Shown here piece after piece: positions 16,946 to 25,941 of a stretch of 64,000 nt of DNA. The stretch covers positions 406,209 to 470,208 of the forward strand of contig NZ_JBNGOZ010000001.1 in the NCBI RefSeq assembly GCF_050589825.1. The letters are read 5' to 3'. Source of the stretch: Carboxylicivirga longa. Lineage in GTDB: Bacteria > Bacteroidota > Bacteroidia > Bacteroidales > Marinilabiliaceae. The position numbers and the translations under genes are program-made. Every line of letters begins with the position of its first letter. The first letter of the stretch is position 1. Below the pieces are notes generated by a model. That model was given only the letters and a program-made list of their open reading frames with translations. It did not search any database and had not been told where the DNA came from.

Positions 16946-17104
16946 GCTATTGTATTTAATTTTATAGGCCATGGTAAATGTACAAATGAGTTTGATTATT
17001 TCGCCGCATGTAAAAATGGGTAATCAAATTAAAATGTTCATTTCATAGCGATATGCATTAATGCCAAAGGTATTGAAATAGTTGGATAAGCAATACTCAG
17101 GTGC

Positions 17105-17809
17105 CTAGCCCAACAAAAGAAATATGGCGGGTCTTTTATTGATATCCGGCAACTTCCCTTTCCACTGTGCAATGGTTTTTGTTTGGATGTATTCGCTGTC
17201 TAGCGTAATATCGCAAGCGATGCAAAGGCGTGTTTGGGGGCGACAGGCATTCACCAGCTCTTGCAGTAGCTTGGTGTTTCGGTAAGGGGCTTCAATAAAT
17301 AGCTGAGTCTGTTTTTCGCGTATTGATCGCTCTTCAAGGTGCTTAATGTGTTTGCCTACCTCGCCTTTCTTAAGCGGGATGTAGCCATTAAAAGCAAAGC
17401 TCTGGCCATTCAGTCCTGAGGCCATCACAGATAGTAGGATGGAGGAGGGACCCACAAGGGGTATCACCTGCACATTTTTTGTATGGGCTAGGTACACTAC
17501 ATCGGCACCCGGATCGGCCACACCCGGACAGCCAGCCTCGGATAGTAAGCCCAAATTATGTCCGTCAAAGAGAGGATTTAAAAATCCCGGTATGTCATTG
17601 GGGTTGGTGTGTTTGTCAAGCACAAAAAACTGTAACTCATCAATGTCAATGGCTTTATCTACTTTTTTGAGAAAGCGTCGTGCTGATCGGATATTCTCAA
17701 CAACAAAGTATTTGACGGATCGGATGAGATCAATTGTGTCAGTGGATAGATTTCGTTCTATAGGACTTTCGCCCAGTGTGTTGGGTATTAAATATAGCTT
17801 ACCTTTCAT
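17105..17809 (-). CDS. RsmI-like SAM-dependent methyltransferase (tetrapyrrole methylase fold)
   Basis: 234 residues from MKGKLYLIPNTLGE; the longer open frame to 17917 runs over a -7 box at 17886-17893 and is rejected. Family features: GLLSEAGCPGVADPGADVV (the SEAGxPxxxDPG loop of RsmI), VIPLVGPSSILLSVMASG, and IEAPYRNTKLLQEL. RsmI 2'-O-methylates C1402 of 16S rRNA. This short Bacteroidota form lacks the usual C-terminal extension and its substrate may differ, so I give no symbol. Confidence 0.8.
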   Translation of the reverse strand: MKGKLYLIPNTLGESPIERNLSTDTIDLIRSVKYFVVENIRSARRFLKKVDKAIDIDELQFFVLDKHTNPNDIPGFLNPLFDGHNLGLLSEAGCPGVADPGADVVYLAHTKNVQVIPLVGPSSILLSVMASGLNGQSFAFNGYIPLKKGEVGKHIKHLEERSIREKQTQLFIEAPYRNTKLLQELVNACRPQTRLCIACDITLDSEYIQTKTIAQWKGKLPDINKRPAIFLLLG

Positions 17810-17885
17810 GGTCTCGTATTTTGAGGATGCCCGATACAGCACGCTTATGTTTACTTTGTCTGTGGCACCCTTTTGTAACAGTGAG

Positions 17886-17893
17886 CAAAAGTA
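17886..17893 (-). promoter_or_regulatory. -7 box of the RsmI-like gene
   Basis: The plus strand reads CAAAAGTA, i.e. TACTTTTG on the minus strand, 76 bases ahead of the ATG at 17809. No TTG is seen at -33. A plus-strand TAAGTTTG at 17966-17973 may serve the divergent 18006 gene. Confidence 0.4.
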
Positions 17894-18005
17894 AACAAAT
17901 ACCGTGCGTGCCGCCATATATAATTAATCATGTTTTTAATGTAGATCCGTTCTAAATAAAATTTGTAAGTTTGTTCAAATACATTAATGTTCAAACCTTT
18001 CGAGT

Positions 18006-18935
18006 ATGCCCATGCGAATACTTATTAATATATTACGTAACCGAAATTTTGTTCTTGTTTTTGCCGTACTTATGGGGCTCACACTTGGTCAGTGGGCGCA
18101 CAGCATTAAGGATTATACAATTTTTGTGCTGGCGCTTGTAATGACCTTTTCCATGACGAACATACGCACCACCAGCCTATATCCGCCGCAACGGCTTATT
18201 AAACCCATGCTTATGGGCATCCTGCTTAACTATGTGGTTTATGCCCTGGTGATGATTGGACTGGCATACTGGCTCATCGATGATCGGGATTTATTCTATG
18301 GTTTTGTGGTGATTGCAACAACTCCGCCCGGAGTGGCTATTATCCCTTTTTCCCATATTTTAAAAGGAGATGTTGAATATGCCATCAAAGGAGTATTGGG
18401 TGCTTTCCTGTGTACGGTATTGATCACTCCTTTTGCTGTGGGGTGGATCACAGGTAATGAGGGTATTGCGGCTTGGGATCTGTTTCTATTGATGCTCAAA
18501 ACCATTGTATTGCCCTTACTGTTATCGCGCATTCTTCTTCTGCCAAAATTATTTTTTGTGGTTGATCAGGTTCGAGGTAAGGTGGTTGATTGGGGCTTTG
18601 CTACCCTCATCTTCATTGCTGTGGGGCTTAACAGAAACGTGTTTTTTAGCGATCCCGCAATTTTGTTGCGTATTGCAGTGGTGTTATTTATTGTGCATTT
18701 TATTATGGGCTTGTTATACGAGCGCTTGTGTTATTTTCTGGGGCGTGATACTGTACGTGCCATGTCTGAAAACCTTTTGCTAACGGTGAAGAGTTCAGGG
18801 TTTGCGGTGGTGACGGCCATTACACTATTTGGGCAAAAGGCAGCCATACCAACGGCCGGTTTGGCAATTTTTGTGCTGCTCTATCTTCTTTTTCTATCGT
18901 TCCGCATGGATTTGCGGAATCGACTTAAAAACTAA
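18006..18935 (+). CDS. BASS-like (bile acid:sodium symporter superfamily) membrane transporter
   Basis: 309 residues, almost wholly hydrophobic, with about ten membrane helices. The pattern of short helices broken at TTPPGVAIIPFSHILKGD, followed by a helix rich in Gly and Ala, recalls the crossover motif of the bile acid:sodium symporter/arsenite exporter superfamily. The substrate cannot be told from sequence; in bacteria these carry organic anions or small acids. ATGs at 18006 and 18012 are both possible. It ends convergently with the porin gene and overlaps it by 11 bases. Confidence 0.65.
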   Translation: MPMRILINILRNRNFVLVFAVLMGLTLGQWAHSIKDYTIFVLALVMTFSMTNIRTTSLYPPQRLIKPMLMGILLNYVVYALVMIGLAYWLIDDRDLFYGFVVIATTPPGVAIIPFSHILKGDVEYAIKGVLGAFLCTVLITPFAVGWITGNEGIAAWDLFLLMLKTIVLPLLLSRILLLPKLFFVVDQVRGKVVDWGFATLIFIAVGLNRNVFFSDPAILLRIAVVLFIVHFIMGLLYERLCYFLGRDTVRAMSENLLLTVKSSGFAVVTAITLFGQKAAIPTAGLAIFVLLYLLFLSFRMDLRNRLKN

Positions 18936-19944
18936 CCTCCACATTGAAAAATAGCTTGCCACTATTGACAGGTGTGGCCTGGTTAGTGCGGTGGTGCTGA
19001 TAGTTTAATGAGGCCTTTATGTGTTTAGGCACTACATGGTACTCTACGCCGGCAAATATATCTTCTCCATCTCTCTCTTGCCAATGGGCGATGTGTTCAG
19101 CTTCATCGCCATCGAAAGCATTACCCATATTAAAGGTGGAGTTCATGCCATCGATACGAGCCCACAGGCCGAAACGCTTTGTTACATTGTATTGTGTAAA
19201 AAGGGAATAGGCAGCGCGATCGTGCCCGTCGAAGTAGCCGTAGTTATTCTGAAAAGTATATTCGGCACCCAGGGTAAAGGTTTTCAGGTCGAAACCGATA
19301 AATCCGGTGATGGAAGCTAAAGGAACCGATGCTGTTGAGTAGTCGGTGTACAAGCGGGCGATGATTTTTCGATCAATTAACCAACTGGTTACCCCCAGGC
19401 TTCCCCGAAAGGCATCATCGGCCTGCCATTGCTTGTAGCCTTCTCCATTGAACAGGGCCATATCAATCGTAAAATTATTGCCTCGGTAGCTCCCTGATGC
19501 TCCGATATCAGCACTGAAATCGAATTTCTGACGATCCAGCATTGACGGTAGTATGTAACGCTTGCCCCACAGTCTTTCCTGCGGCTTAAACTGGTAGGTA
19601 TCGTGAAGTCCGAAGGCTGCAAACCACTGATCTTGCTCGTAATACACTGCCGCAGTCTTAAAAAATACATATTGCCCTTGGGCATCCTCAATTACAAACT
19701 CGCTGCCACCCACATCCACGCGCAGGTGGGCACGCCACTGCGGTGTTATCTGGTAGCGGTAGCCTAGATAGGCACGCTTTAATTCAAAGGCTTTATCATG
19801 CTCATCACCCACTATATCAGCATTAAAATTCAAGAAGAGACGACCTTCCAGCTCGCCATGTGCTTTAAAGGGTGTGTTTTCTTGCGATAATACAAGTGTT
19901 TGTATGCTAAATAGTATGATTAATAGCCTTAATTTATGTGTCAT
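18925..19944 (-). CDS. Phosphate-selective porin-like outer membrane protein (OprP/OprO type)
   Basis: 339 residues with a signal peptide (RLLIILFSIQTLVLSQ). The mature part has alternating amphipathic strands, many Tyr/Trp/Phe ends (KRAYLGYRYQITPQWRAHLR, LGAEYTFQNNYGYFDGHD) and a terminal aromatic, NVEVSF, as in beta-barrel outer membrane proteins. KRAYLGYRY is typical of the porin O/P family. It lies beside, and on the same strand as, the PiT phosphate transporter, which supports phosphate as cargo, though they are separated by about 160 bases. Confidence 0.75.
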   Translation of the reverse strand: MTHKLRLLIILFSIQTLVLSQENTPFKAHGELEGRLFLNFNADIVGDEHDKAFELKRAYLGYRYQITPQWRAHLRVDVGGSEFVIEDAQGQYVFFKTAAVYYEQDQWFAAFGLHDTYQFKPQERLWGKRYILPSMLDRQKFDFSADIGASGSYRGNNFTIDMALFNGEGYKQWQADDAFRGSLGVTSWLIDRKIIARLYTDYSTASVPLASITGFIGFDLKTFTLGAEYTFQNNYGYFDGHDRAAYSLFTQYNVTKRFGLWARIDGMNSTFNMGNAFDGDEAEHIAHWQERDGEDIFAGVEYHVVPKHIKASLNYQHHRTNQATPVNSGKLFFNVEVSF

Positions 19945-20106
19945 AATTTCCCTGTTATTTTTATCCGTAGCTTATAGGTTTATTTGGCATAGCCCATTGG
20001 CTTGCTTCACTACGCAATACTTCTAAAAATGTTACCTTATGTGAAGTCAAATATAAGAAAAAGAGACAATCTCTAAAGAATGCCTCCTTTAAGTTCAGGC
20101 ACCGTC

Positions 20107-22356
20107 TTATTGGCCCGGGTAGTTGATGAAGTCTCGTTGTGCTTTCACAAGGTTTACCAGATGTAGCATCAGGTTTTGTGTTTCGTGCAGCACATTTAGG
20201 TAGAGAAGACTTACTTTGGTGCCCGCTTTTTCGTTTTTTATGCGTTTCAGTTGCTTTTTGCGGTTTTCACGCATCTGGCTGATTATGCTTTGTTGTTGTT
20301 CGATTAAGCTGTCTAACTGTGCATAGTCGCTTTGGTTAATGATGAGTATAGCGCGAGCCATAAAATCCTGTACTGCGCTGCGTGTGGTATTGAGCTCTTC
20401 AAACTGTTCAGGGGTAAATATTTTGTGGTTATTATCGATGTGCTCGTAGATTGGCTCTGTGACGTATGATAGACAGTGTGCCAGTTCGCGTAAGTAGTCA
20501 ATTACCTGAATATAGTATAAGCTGGAGTCGATGGCTTGCTCCTGAAGCTTTTTTACAGTTGGATAAACGTTAGTTTTAAGCTTTTTCACCTTTTTATTCA
20601 GCGTCTTCACCTCTTTATTAATTTCTTTCAGGCTGCGTCTGTCTTCGGCCTCAAAATCATAAAGGGCTTGCACGTATAGTTGTTCGGCTTTTTTCAGGAT
20701 ATCAGTAACGCTGTATTTGCATTTTTCCAATACATTTTCAACAGGTATTTCGCCATTGACTTCCTCAATCTCAAACTCATCAATTTCGGTTTCCGAATTT
20801 GTTTTTTTCTTATGGGTAAGGTGGGTTCTGAACACAACATAAATGGCGATGGCTATGAGTATAATGACAAACCAGGTGCCGATGGTGCTAATTAATGCCG
20901 CCATGATAAAAGCTACCGTAAATGCAGAAAAGGCTGTGAAGAACCAGCCGCCAATAACGGATAATACGCCGGTGATTCGATAAACGGCACTCTCGCGTCC
21001 CCAGGCGCGGTCGGCCAGTGAGCTACCCATGGCTACCATAAAAGTAACGTAGGTAGTTGAAAGTGGTAGCTTCATGTTGGTGGCTATGGAGATAAGGATG
21101 CTGGCCACCACTAGGTTAACTGAAGCACGCAGCATATCAAAAGCCGGAGCTTCCTTGCCCAGTACCTTGCGTCGTTCTTCGTAGTTCGTGGCGTCAAATT
21201 GCCGGCTGATCAGCCGACTTAGCGATTTTGGCAGTATTTTTTTAAAAGTATTAGAGGTATTGATGGAGGCACGAACGATGGAACGAGCGAAATAGGATGA
21301 GCCAAAGCGTTCATCGCCCTCCTGTTGTCGGCTTAAGTCGAGCGAGGTCTTCACTACAGCCTTGGCTTTCTTGGAGGTCCATAAGGTTACTACCATAATG
21401 GCACCGGCTATAATAAGCATATAAGTAGGAGTACTTACCTCTCCCGTTAGTGCATTCATGCCGGTATTCACGTCGCCTGTTGCTGTGAATATTTTAAATG
21501 ATTCAAACCCGGCCAGTGGAACCCCAATGAAGTTAACCAGGTCGTTTCCGGCAAAGGCCATGGCCAGTGCGAAGGTGCCTGTCAGTACAATAATTTTCAG
21601 GATATCAGTTTTAAACAGGAGCTTAAGCCCTTGGAGGATAACGGTCCAACCAACCAGGCTGAGGGCTATAATAGTTAAGCCGTTATTTTTGATCCACTCT
21701 TTGGAGGCAGCATCCATAAAAGAAGCCCCTTTGGCTCCTTTAACAAGTATAAAGTAGGTGATGGCTGTGATAGCGATACCACCCCATATTGCGCCAAAAT
21801 AAATGAGACGTCGCCAATAGTCAAACGAAAAGATAAGCCTTGTAAAATACTGTATCAAAGCTCCTGCGCTAAATGAGATGACTACGGATAGCAAGATGCC
21901 GATGATGATGGCTAATGCCTTGGCGGTATTAATATGATCGCTTAGGCTCAGATCCGGGTTATTTGACATCTTTACAAGAGCAATGGCTACTGCGGCACCC
22001 AGAATTTCAAAAACAATGGATACCGTAGTGGATGTGGGCATCCCAAAGGTGTTAAATACATCCAGCAGTATTACATCGGTAATCATCACAGCCAGAAAAA
22101 TGATCATAATCTCTGAGAAGATGAAGTATTGAGGGTTGAAAATACCCTTGCGTGCTACCTCCATCATGCCGCTCGAAAAGGTGGCGCCAAACAGGATGCC
22201 TGCAGCAGCTACTATCATAATATATTTGTATGGTGCTGCCTTAGCGCCAATGGCTGAATTCAGAAAGTTGACCGCATCGTTACTTACTCCAACAATCAGG
22301 TCTGAAATGGCAAGTACAAAAAGTACTGCGACCAATACTAAATATATATTTTCCAT
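20107..22356 (-). CDS. PiT-family inorganic phosphate transporter with PhoU-like C-terminal domain
   Basis: 749 residues. The N-terminal ~500 residues hold about a dozen membrane helices, with the two inverted PiT signatures visible as GVSNDAVNFLNSAIGAKAAP and AFAGNDLVNFIGVPLAGFES. The C-terminal ~200 residues are cytoplasmic, helical and charged (NKEVKTLNKKVKKLKTNV, LLYLNVLHETQNLMLHLVNL), resembling PhoU/DUF47. In many bacteria that partner is a separate gene; here it is fused. It should import phosphate with H+ or Na+, with the tail as a likely regulator. The porin gene downstream would supply the outer-membrane step. Confidence 0.88.
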   Translation of the reverse strand: MENIYLVLVAVLFVLAISDLIVGVSNDAVNFLNSAIGAKAAPYKYIMIVAAAGILFGATFSSGMMEVARKGIFNPQYFIFSEIMIIFLAVMITDVILLDVFNTFGMPTSTTVSIVFEILGAAVAIALVKMSNNPDLSLSDHINTAKALAIIIGILLSVVISFSAGALIQYFTRLIFSFDYWRRLIYFGAIWGGIAITAITYFILVKGAKGASFMDAASKEWIKNNGLTIIALSLVGWTVILQGLKLLFKTDILKIIVLTGTFALAMAFAGNDLVNFIGVPLAGFESFKIFTATGDVNTGMNALTGEVSTPTYMLIIAGAIMVVTLWTSKKAKAVVKTSLDLSRQQEGDERFGSSYFARSIVRASINTSNTFKKILPKSLSRLISRQFDATNYEERRKVLGKEAPAFDMLRASVNLVVASILISIATNMKLPLSTTYVTFMVAMGSSLADRAWGRESAVYRITGVLSVIGGWFFTAFSAFTVAFIMAALISTIGTWFVIILIAIAIYVVFRTHLTHKKKTNSETEIDEFEIEEVNGEIPVENVLEKCKYSVTDILKKAEQLYVQALYDFEAEDRRSLKEINKEVKTLNKKVKKLKTNVYPTVKKLQEQAIDSSLYYIQVIDYLRELAHCLSYVTEPIYEHIDNNHKIFTPEQFEELNTTRSAVQDFMARAILIINQSDYAQLDSLIEQQQSIISQMRENRKKQLKRIKNEKAGTKVSLLYLNVLHETQNLMLHLVNLVKAQRDFINYPGQ

Positions 22357-22693
22357 CAGAAAAGTAGTTTAATGTTTTTTTGCGCGGCAAACTAACCATG
22401 TACTGTGCTGCCTGATGTTGATTTAATATTAGGTGAATGTTAACTTTGTGTTAACGCTCATTAAGTTAGGCTATTCTTTCTACTTTTTCAAGAGCTGAAA
22501 GGCATTAGGCTAGTTATACAGAGGATATGTGCGAGGGAATAAATCTGTGTTATTATCGTTAGTGAGTCCTCATATCTTAAAAGGTTTTTTGTAGTTTTGC
22601 GCTACTTTTGCAATAAAATAGGGCAAGTAAGTGATAAACTTGTAGATGATGCTTATCTTAAAGAGGTGAAAGCAGTCTTTAAAAATGGATTGA
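22357..22693. other. Intergenic region between divergent PiT and LysE-type genes
   Basis: 337 bases without a gene. It contains two GTTAAC palindromes (22440-22445 and 22451-22456), a plus-strand TAACTTTG at 22442-22449 with TTG 21 bases ahead, and two more plus-strand -7 boxes, TAGTTTTG (22592-22599) and TACTTTTG (22603-22610). The last two probably serve the 22694 gene. No minus-strand -7 box for the PiT gene was found, and no RNA gene is recognised. Confidence 0.4.
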
Positions 22694-23332
22694 ATGAGTG
22701 TTGGAAATATAATTGAGGGTATTAAAATTGGCATGTTAGCGTCTATACCTCTGGGCCCTATTGGTGTTTTGGTGGTGCAGCGTACACTTAACAAAGGTCA
22801 TCTTTCAGGCTTTATATCAGGTTTGGGGGCGGCGCTTTCGGATACTATTTATGCCATTATTGCCGGTTTTAGTCTATCTTTTATTATTGGTTTTGTTGAA
22901 TCGCAATTGTTATGGATTCAGATTTTTGGCGCTATCATTTTAATATTGCTGGGGCTTAAAATATTTTATACCAATCCGGCTATTCAATTGCGACGTCAGA
23001 AGAAGAAAAGTACCAGTTTGCTGCAGGATTTTCTTTCTACCTTTGCACTTACTATAGCTAACCCATTGGCTGTGTTTCTGTTCCTGGCATTTTTTGCCAG
23101 CTTTAGGGTTGTGGGTACTGAAAATACAGCTTTTGATAATCTTCTGCTCATCATGGGGGTAATGGCCGGGGCTGCTGCCTGGTGGTTGATTCTAAGTTCT
23201 CTGATTAATTTATTTCGCTCCAGAATTAACTTAAGACGCCTTTTTTGGATCAATAAGATTGCGGGAAGTACCATTATTGTATTGGTGGTGCTGGCTTTCA
23301 GCATCTGGGTAGGGCAGGAGTATCTTTTCTAG
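22694..23332 (+). CDS. LysE-family translocator
   Basis: 212 residues, six hydrophobic helices. The N-terminal motif KIGMLASIPLGPIGVLVVQR, followed by GLGAALSDTIYA, is characteristic of the LysE/RhtB exporter family. The loop after helix 3 is basic (RRQKKKST), as in other members. It likely exports an amino acid or similar small solute through the inner membrane; substrate unknown. It stands alone, with two -7 boxes upstream and a terminator downstream. Confidence 0.82.
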   Translation: MSVGNIIEGIKIGMLASIPLGPIGVLVVQRTLNKGHLSGFISGLGAALSDTIYAIIAGFSLSFIIGFVESQLLWIQIFGAIILILLGLKIFYTNPAIQLRRQKKKSTSLLQDFLSTFALTIANPLAVFLFLAFFASFRVVGTENTAFDNLLLIMGVMAGAAAWWLILSSLINLFRSRINLRRLFWINKIAGSTIIVLVVLAFSIWVGQEYLF

Positions 23333-23345
23333 TAGATATAATATT

Positions 23346-23380
23346 AAAGGCCATCTCATGCGAGACAGCCTTTCTTAATT
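23346..23380. terminator. Terminator between converging LysE-type and menB genes
   Basis: AAAGGC (23346-23351) pairs with GCCTTT (23368-23373), with an inner TCTC/GAGA pair around a short internal loop, followed by a T-rich stretch. Confidence 0.65.
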
Positions 23381-23418
23381 TTTTCATCATTGATGATGAG
23401 TACGATATTTCCTGTAGG

Positions 23419-24240
23419 TTAAGGAAATTTAGGAAACTGCTGAAAGTCAGGGTCACGCTTTTCAAGGAAAGCATTACGTCCTTCCTGGGCTTCTTCCATC
23501 AGGTAAAACATTAGTGTTGCATCACCAGCCATCTCCATAATACCCGTTTGTCCGTCCAGCTCGGCATTTAAGCCTCGTTTAATCATGCGCAGTGCCATAG
23601 GGCTGCGTTGAAGCATCGTTTTGCACCATTCTACCGTCGTATCTTCCAGTTCTTCCAAAGGCACTACGGTGTTAACAAGTCCCATGTCTTCTGCTTCTTT
23701 GGCCGAATATTGTTTGCACAGGAACCATATTTCACGGGCTTTTTTCTGCCCCACGTGGCGCGCCAGGTACGATGAACCAAATCCACCATCGAAACTACCT
23801 ACTTTGGGACCACTCTGTCCGAAGAGGGCACTGTCAGCTGCAATGGTGAGGTCGCATACCACATGCAGAACATGACCACCGCCAATGGCATATCCGTTCA
23901 CCATGGCTACCACTGGTTTGGGTAGTGAGCGAATGCGCTTATGTAGGTCAAGTACATTTAGGCGGGGCACGCCACCTTCGTCGATATAACCACCATGGCC
24001 TTTAACATTTTGGTCGCCGCCCGAGCAGAATGCCTTATCACCTTCTCCGGTGAGAACAACAACGCCAATATCCTGACGTTCGCGACAGATGTCAAAGGCA
24101 TCAATCAGCTCCTTTACGGTTTTGGGTCGAAAGGCATTATAAACGCGTGGTCGGTTGATGGTTATCTTACCTATGCCCTCAAAGAATTCAAATTTAATAT
24201 CTTCATATTCTTTTACTGATGTCCAGTTACGTTGACTCAT
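23419..24240 (-). CDS. menB: 1,4-dihydroxy-2-naphthoyl-CoA synthase
   Basis: 273 residues from MSQRNW; this ATG forms an ATGA overlap with the menD stop and matches the usual family length, whereas an upstream ATG at 24258 lies inside menD. Crotonase fold: CSGGDQNVKGHGGY, YAIGGGHVLHVVCDLTIAAD (oxyanion hole), and SFDGGFGSSYLAR, which is specific to MenB, plus the C-terminal EKRDPDFQQFP. It closes the naphthoate ring from o-succinylbenzoyl-CoA in menaquinone synthesis. Last gene of the men operon here; menC, menE and menA are not in the window. Confidence 0.95.
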   Translation of the reverse strand: MSQRNWTSVKEYEDIKFEFFEGIGKITINRPRVYNAFRPKTVKELIDAFDICRERQDIGVVVLTGEGDKAFCSGGDQNVKGHGGYIDEGGVPRLNVLDLHKRIRSLPKPVVAMVNGYAIGGGHVLHVVCDLTIAADSALFGQSGPKVGSFDGGFGSSYLARHVGQKKAREIWFLCKQYSAKEAEDMGLVNTVVPLEELEDTTVEWCKTMLQRSPMALRMIKRGLNAELDGQTGIMEMAGDATLMFYLMEEAQEGRNAFLEKRDPDFQQFPKFP

Positions 24241-25928
24241 AATTCCTCTTTTAAGCATTTAAAATACGATTTAAGTACACCCGCATTTTCTTTGGCTGGT
24301 GTTTTTACTTCTAATAGAATGGGTTGCTCACTATCAGCAAACAATTGTTGCAGACAATCGTCCATGGATGCTTCACTGTCGGCATGCAAGTATTTCAGCC
24401 CATACATTTCGGCAAGTGGTTTCATGTTTAGTTGGTGAGCAGCTTCGAAATACGTCTCCAGCTCATCAGTATTTGATGGGCCCGGTATAAAACGAAAAAT
24501 ACCTCCCCCGCCGTTGTTGATTACAACAATACGCAACTTATTGCTCATGTATTTGTTCCACAGTCCATTGCTGTCGTAAAGGAAGGAAAGGTCGCCCACG
24601 ATCAGAAGTGTGGGCTGCTGGCTGATATGACAGGCACCCACGGATGTGCTGAGACTTCCGTCAATGCCGCTTGTGCCTCGGTTACAAAAGCTATTGCGGT
24701 TGTAGAAGGCCGTAAATAGCTGGGCGTAACGTATGGTAGAGCTGTTACCCCATTGAAGCTGCCAGTTTTCGGGTAGCTGTTTGGCCAGCACAGCGTGTGC
24801 CTTTAAGTCATTCCAGGTTGTTTTAGACAGGTATTCATCATGGTGTTGAACCGATCGCTCGTTTCGTTTATGCCAGGTATTAGCATAACGGCTTTTCACC
24901 GGGCTAACGCGGGGTAGCAGTTGCTTAAAAAAGTCGAGCGGTGTGGACTGTATGCTTATACTCAACTGCTGGTAGGTATCAAAGTGATGATGAACAGGGC
25001 TGATGTGCCAGTGTTCCTTGGCTTTGTAGCTTCTCAAAAAGCTTTTAATCATTTTTGATACTACCGCACCATCCGTGGTGATGAGCAGGGAGGGTTTAAA
25101 AAAGTGAGCTTCGTCTTCGGTAATGGTCGATACTACTTTATCTACTCCTGCTATTATTTTACCACCAACTAGGTTAGAAGTGTTCTCGACCAGCACAACA
25201 ATCTGTTCAAGGTCAGCCAGCTTTTCTACGATTGTCTGAAGTGCATCATTAGGAGTTTGTTGCCCTACAATGAGTAATACCTTGTCGTGCTTGTGCCATG
25301 CCTCGCACAATTCATCCATATCCTGATCGGCAATGCATCCGGTGGCTCTCAGCTGTTTTACAGGAGGTTTATGTTCCTCAGGGTGTACGGTTTTGCCATA
25401 GAGGGGTTCGTCCAAAGGAACATTGATATGTACCGGTCCGGCCATGTTGTGGCGGCAATGGAAAAAGGCCTCACTCACCAGTCGGTTAACATACCAGGTG
25501 TTGGCATTTTTAGAGGTTGGTAGTACGCAGCTGTATTTCACAATATTATCCAGTGCACCCGTCTGGCGTATGGTTTGTCCGTCGCCCTGATCAATCCATT
25601 CCATGGGGCGATCGGCACTGATTACCAATAAGGGTATGTTTTGGTAATAGGCTTCGGCAATGGCCGGTGCATAGTTAAGTAAGGCTGAACCACTTGTGCA
25701 TACGAGCGCAACAGGTCGTCCGGTTTGCTGCGCCATGCCCAGGGCAAAAAATGCGGCACTGCGCTCGTCCACAATGCTGAAACATTGAATATCGGGGCAG
25801 GCATTAAAGGTGATGGTTAGTGGCGCATTGCGAGAACCCGGTGAAATGACCACTTCGCGCAGTCCTTCAGTCAGGCATATATCAATTAATGTTTTAACAA
25901 CTTTTTTATCAGAAACGGCTTTATTCAT
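24237..25928 (-). CDS. menD: SEPHCHC synthase (2-succinyl-5-enolpyruvyl-6-hydroxy-3-cyclohexene-1-carboxylate synthase)
   Basis: 563 residues, the normal size for MenD. A ThDP-dependent enzyme: ISPGSRNAPLT at the N-terminus, then DERSAAFFALGMAQQTG with the glutamate expected to activate thiamine, CTSGSALLNYAPAIAEAYY, and the ThDP-binding GDLSFLYDSNGLW near residue 435. It joins isochorismate and 2-oxoglutarate. Sits 13 bases after menF and overlaps menB by four bases, so the three are one transcript. Confidence 0.95.
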   Translation of the reverse strand: MNKAVSDKKVVKTLIDICLTEGLREVVISPGSRNAPLTITFNACPDIQCFSIVDERSAAFFALGMAQQTGRPVALVCTSGSALLNYAPAIAEAYYQNIPLLVISADRPMEWIDQGDGQTIRQTGALDNIVKYSCVLPTSKNANTWYVNRLVSEAFFHCRHNMAGPVHINVPLDEPLYGKTVHPEEHKPPVKQLRATGCIADQDMDELCEAWHKHDKVLLIVGQQTPNDALQTIVEKLADLEQIVVLVENTSNLVGGKIIAGVDKVVSTITEDEAHFFKPSLLITTDGAVVSKMIKSFLRSYKAKEHWHISPVHHHFDTYQQLSISIQSTPLDFFKQLLPRVSPVKSRYANTWHKRNERSVQHHDEYLSKTTWNDLKAHAVLAKQLPENWQLQWGNSSTIRYAQLFTAFYNRNSFCNRGTSGIDGSLSTSVGACHISQQPTLLIVGDLSFLYDSNGLWNKYMSNKLRIVVINNGGGGIFRFIPGPSNTDELETYFEAAHQLNMKPLAEMYGLKYLHADSEASMDDCLQQLFADSEQPILLEVKTPAKENAGVLKSYFKCLKEEL

Positions 25929-25941
25929 AGCAATGCAAAGG

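Noticed and set aside
17810..17917. 36-codon extension of the RsmI-like gene
   Set aside because: It includes the minus-strand -7 box and has no homology sense; family begins at MKGKLYLIP.
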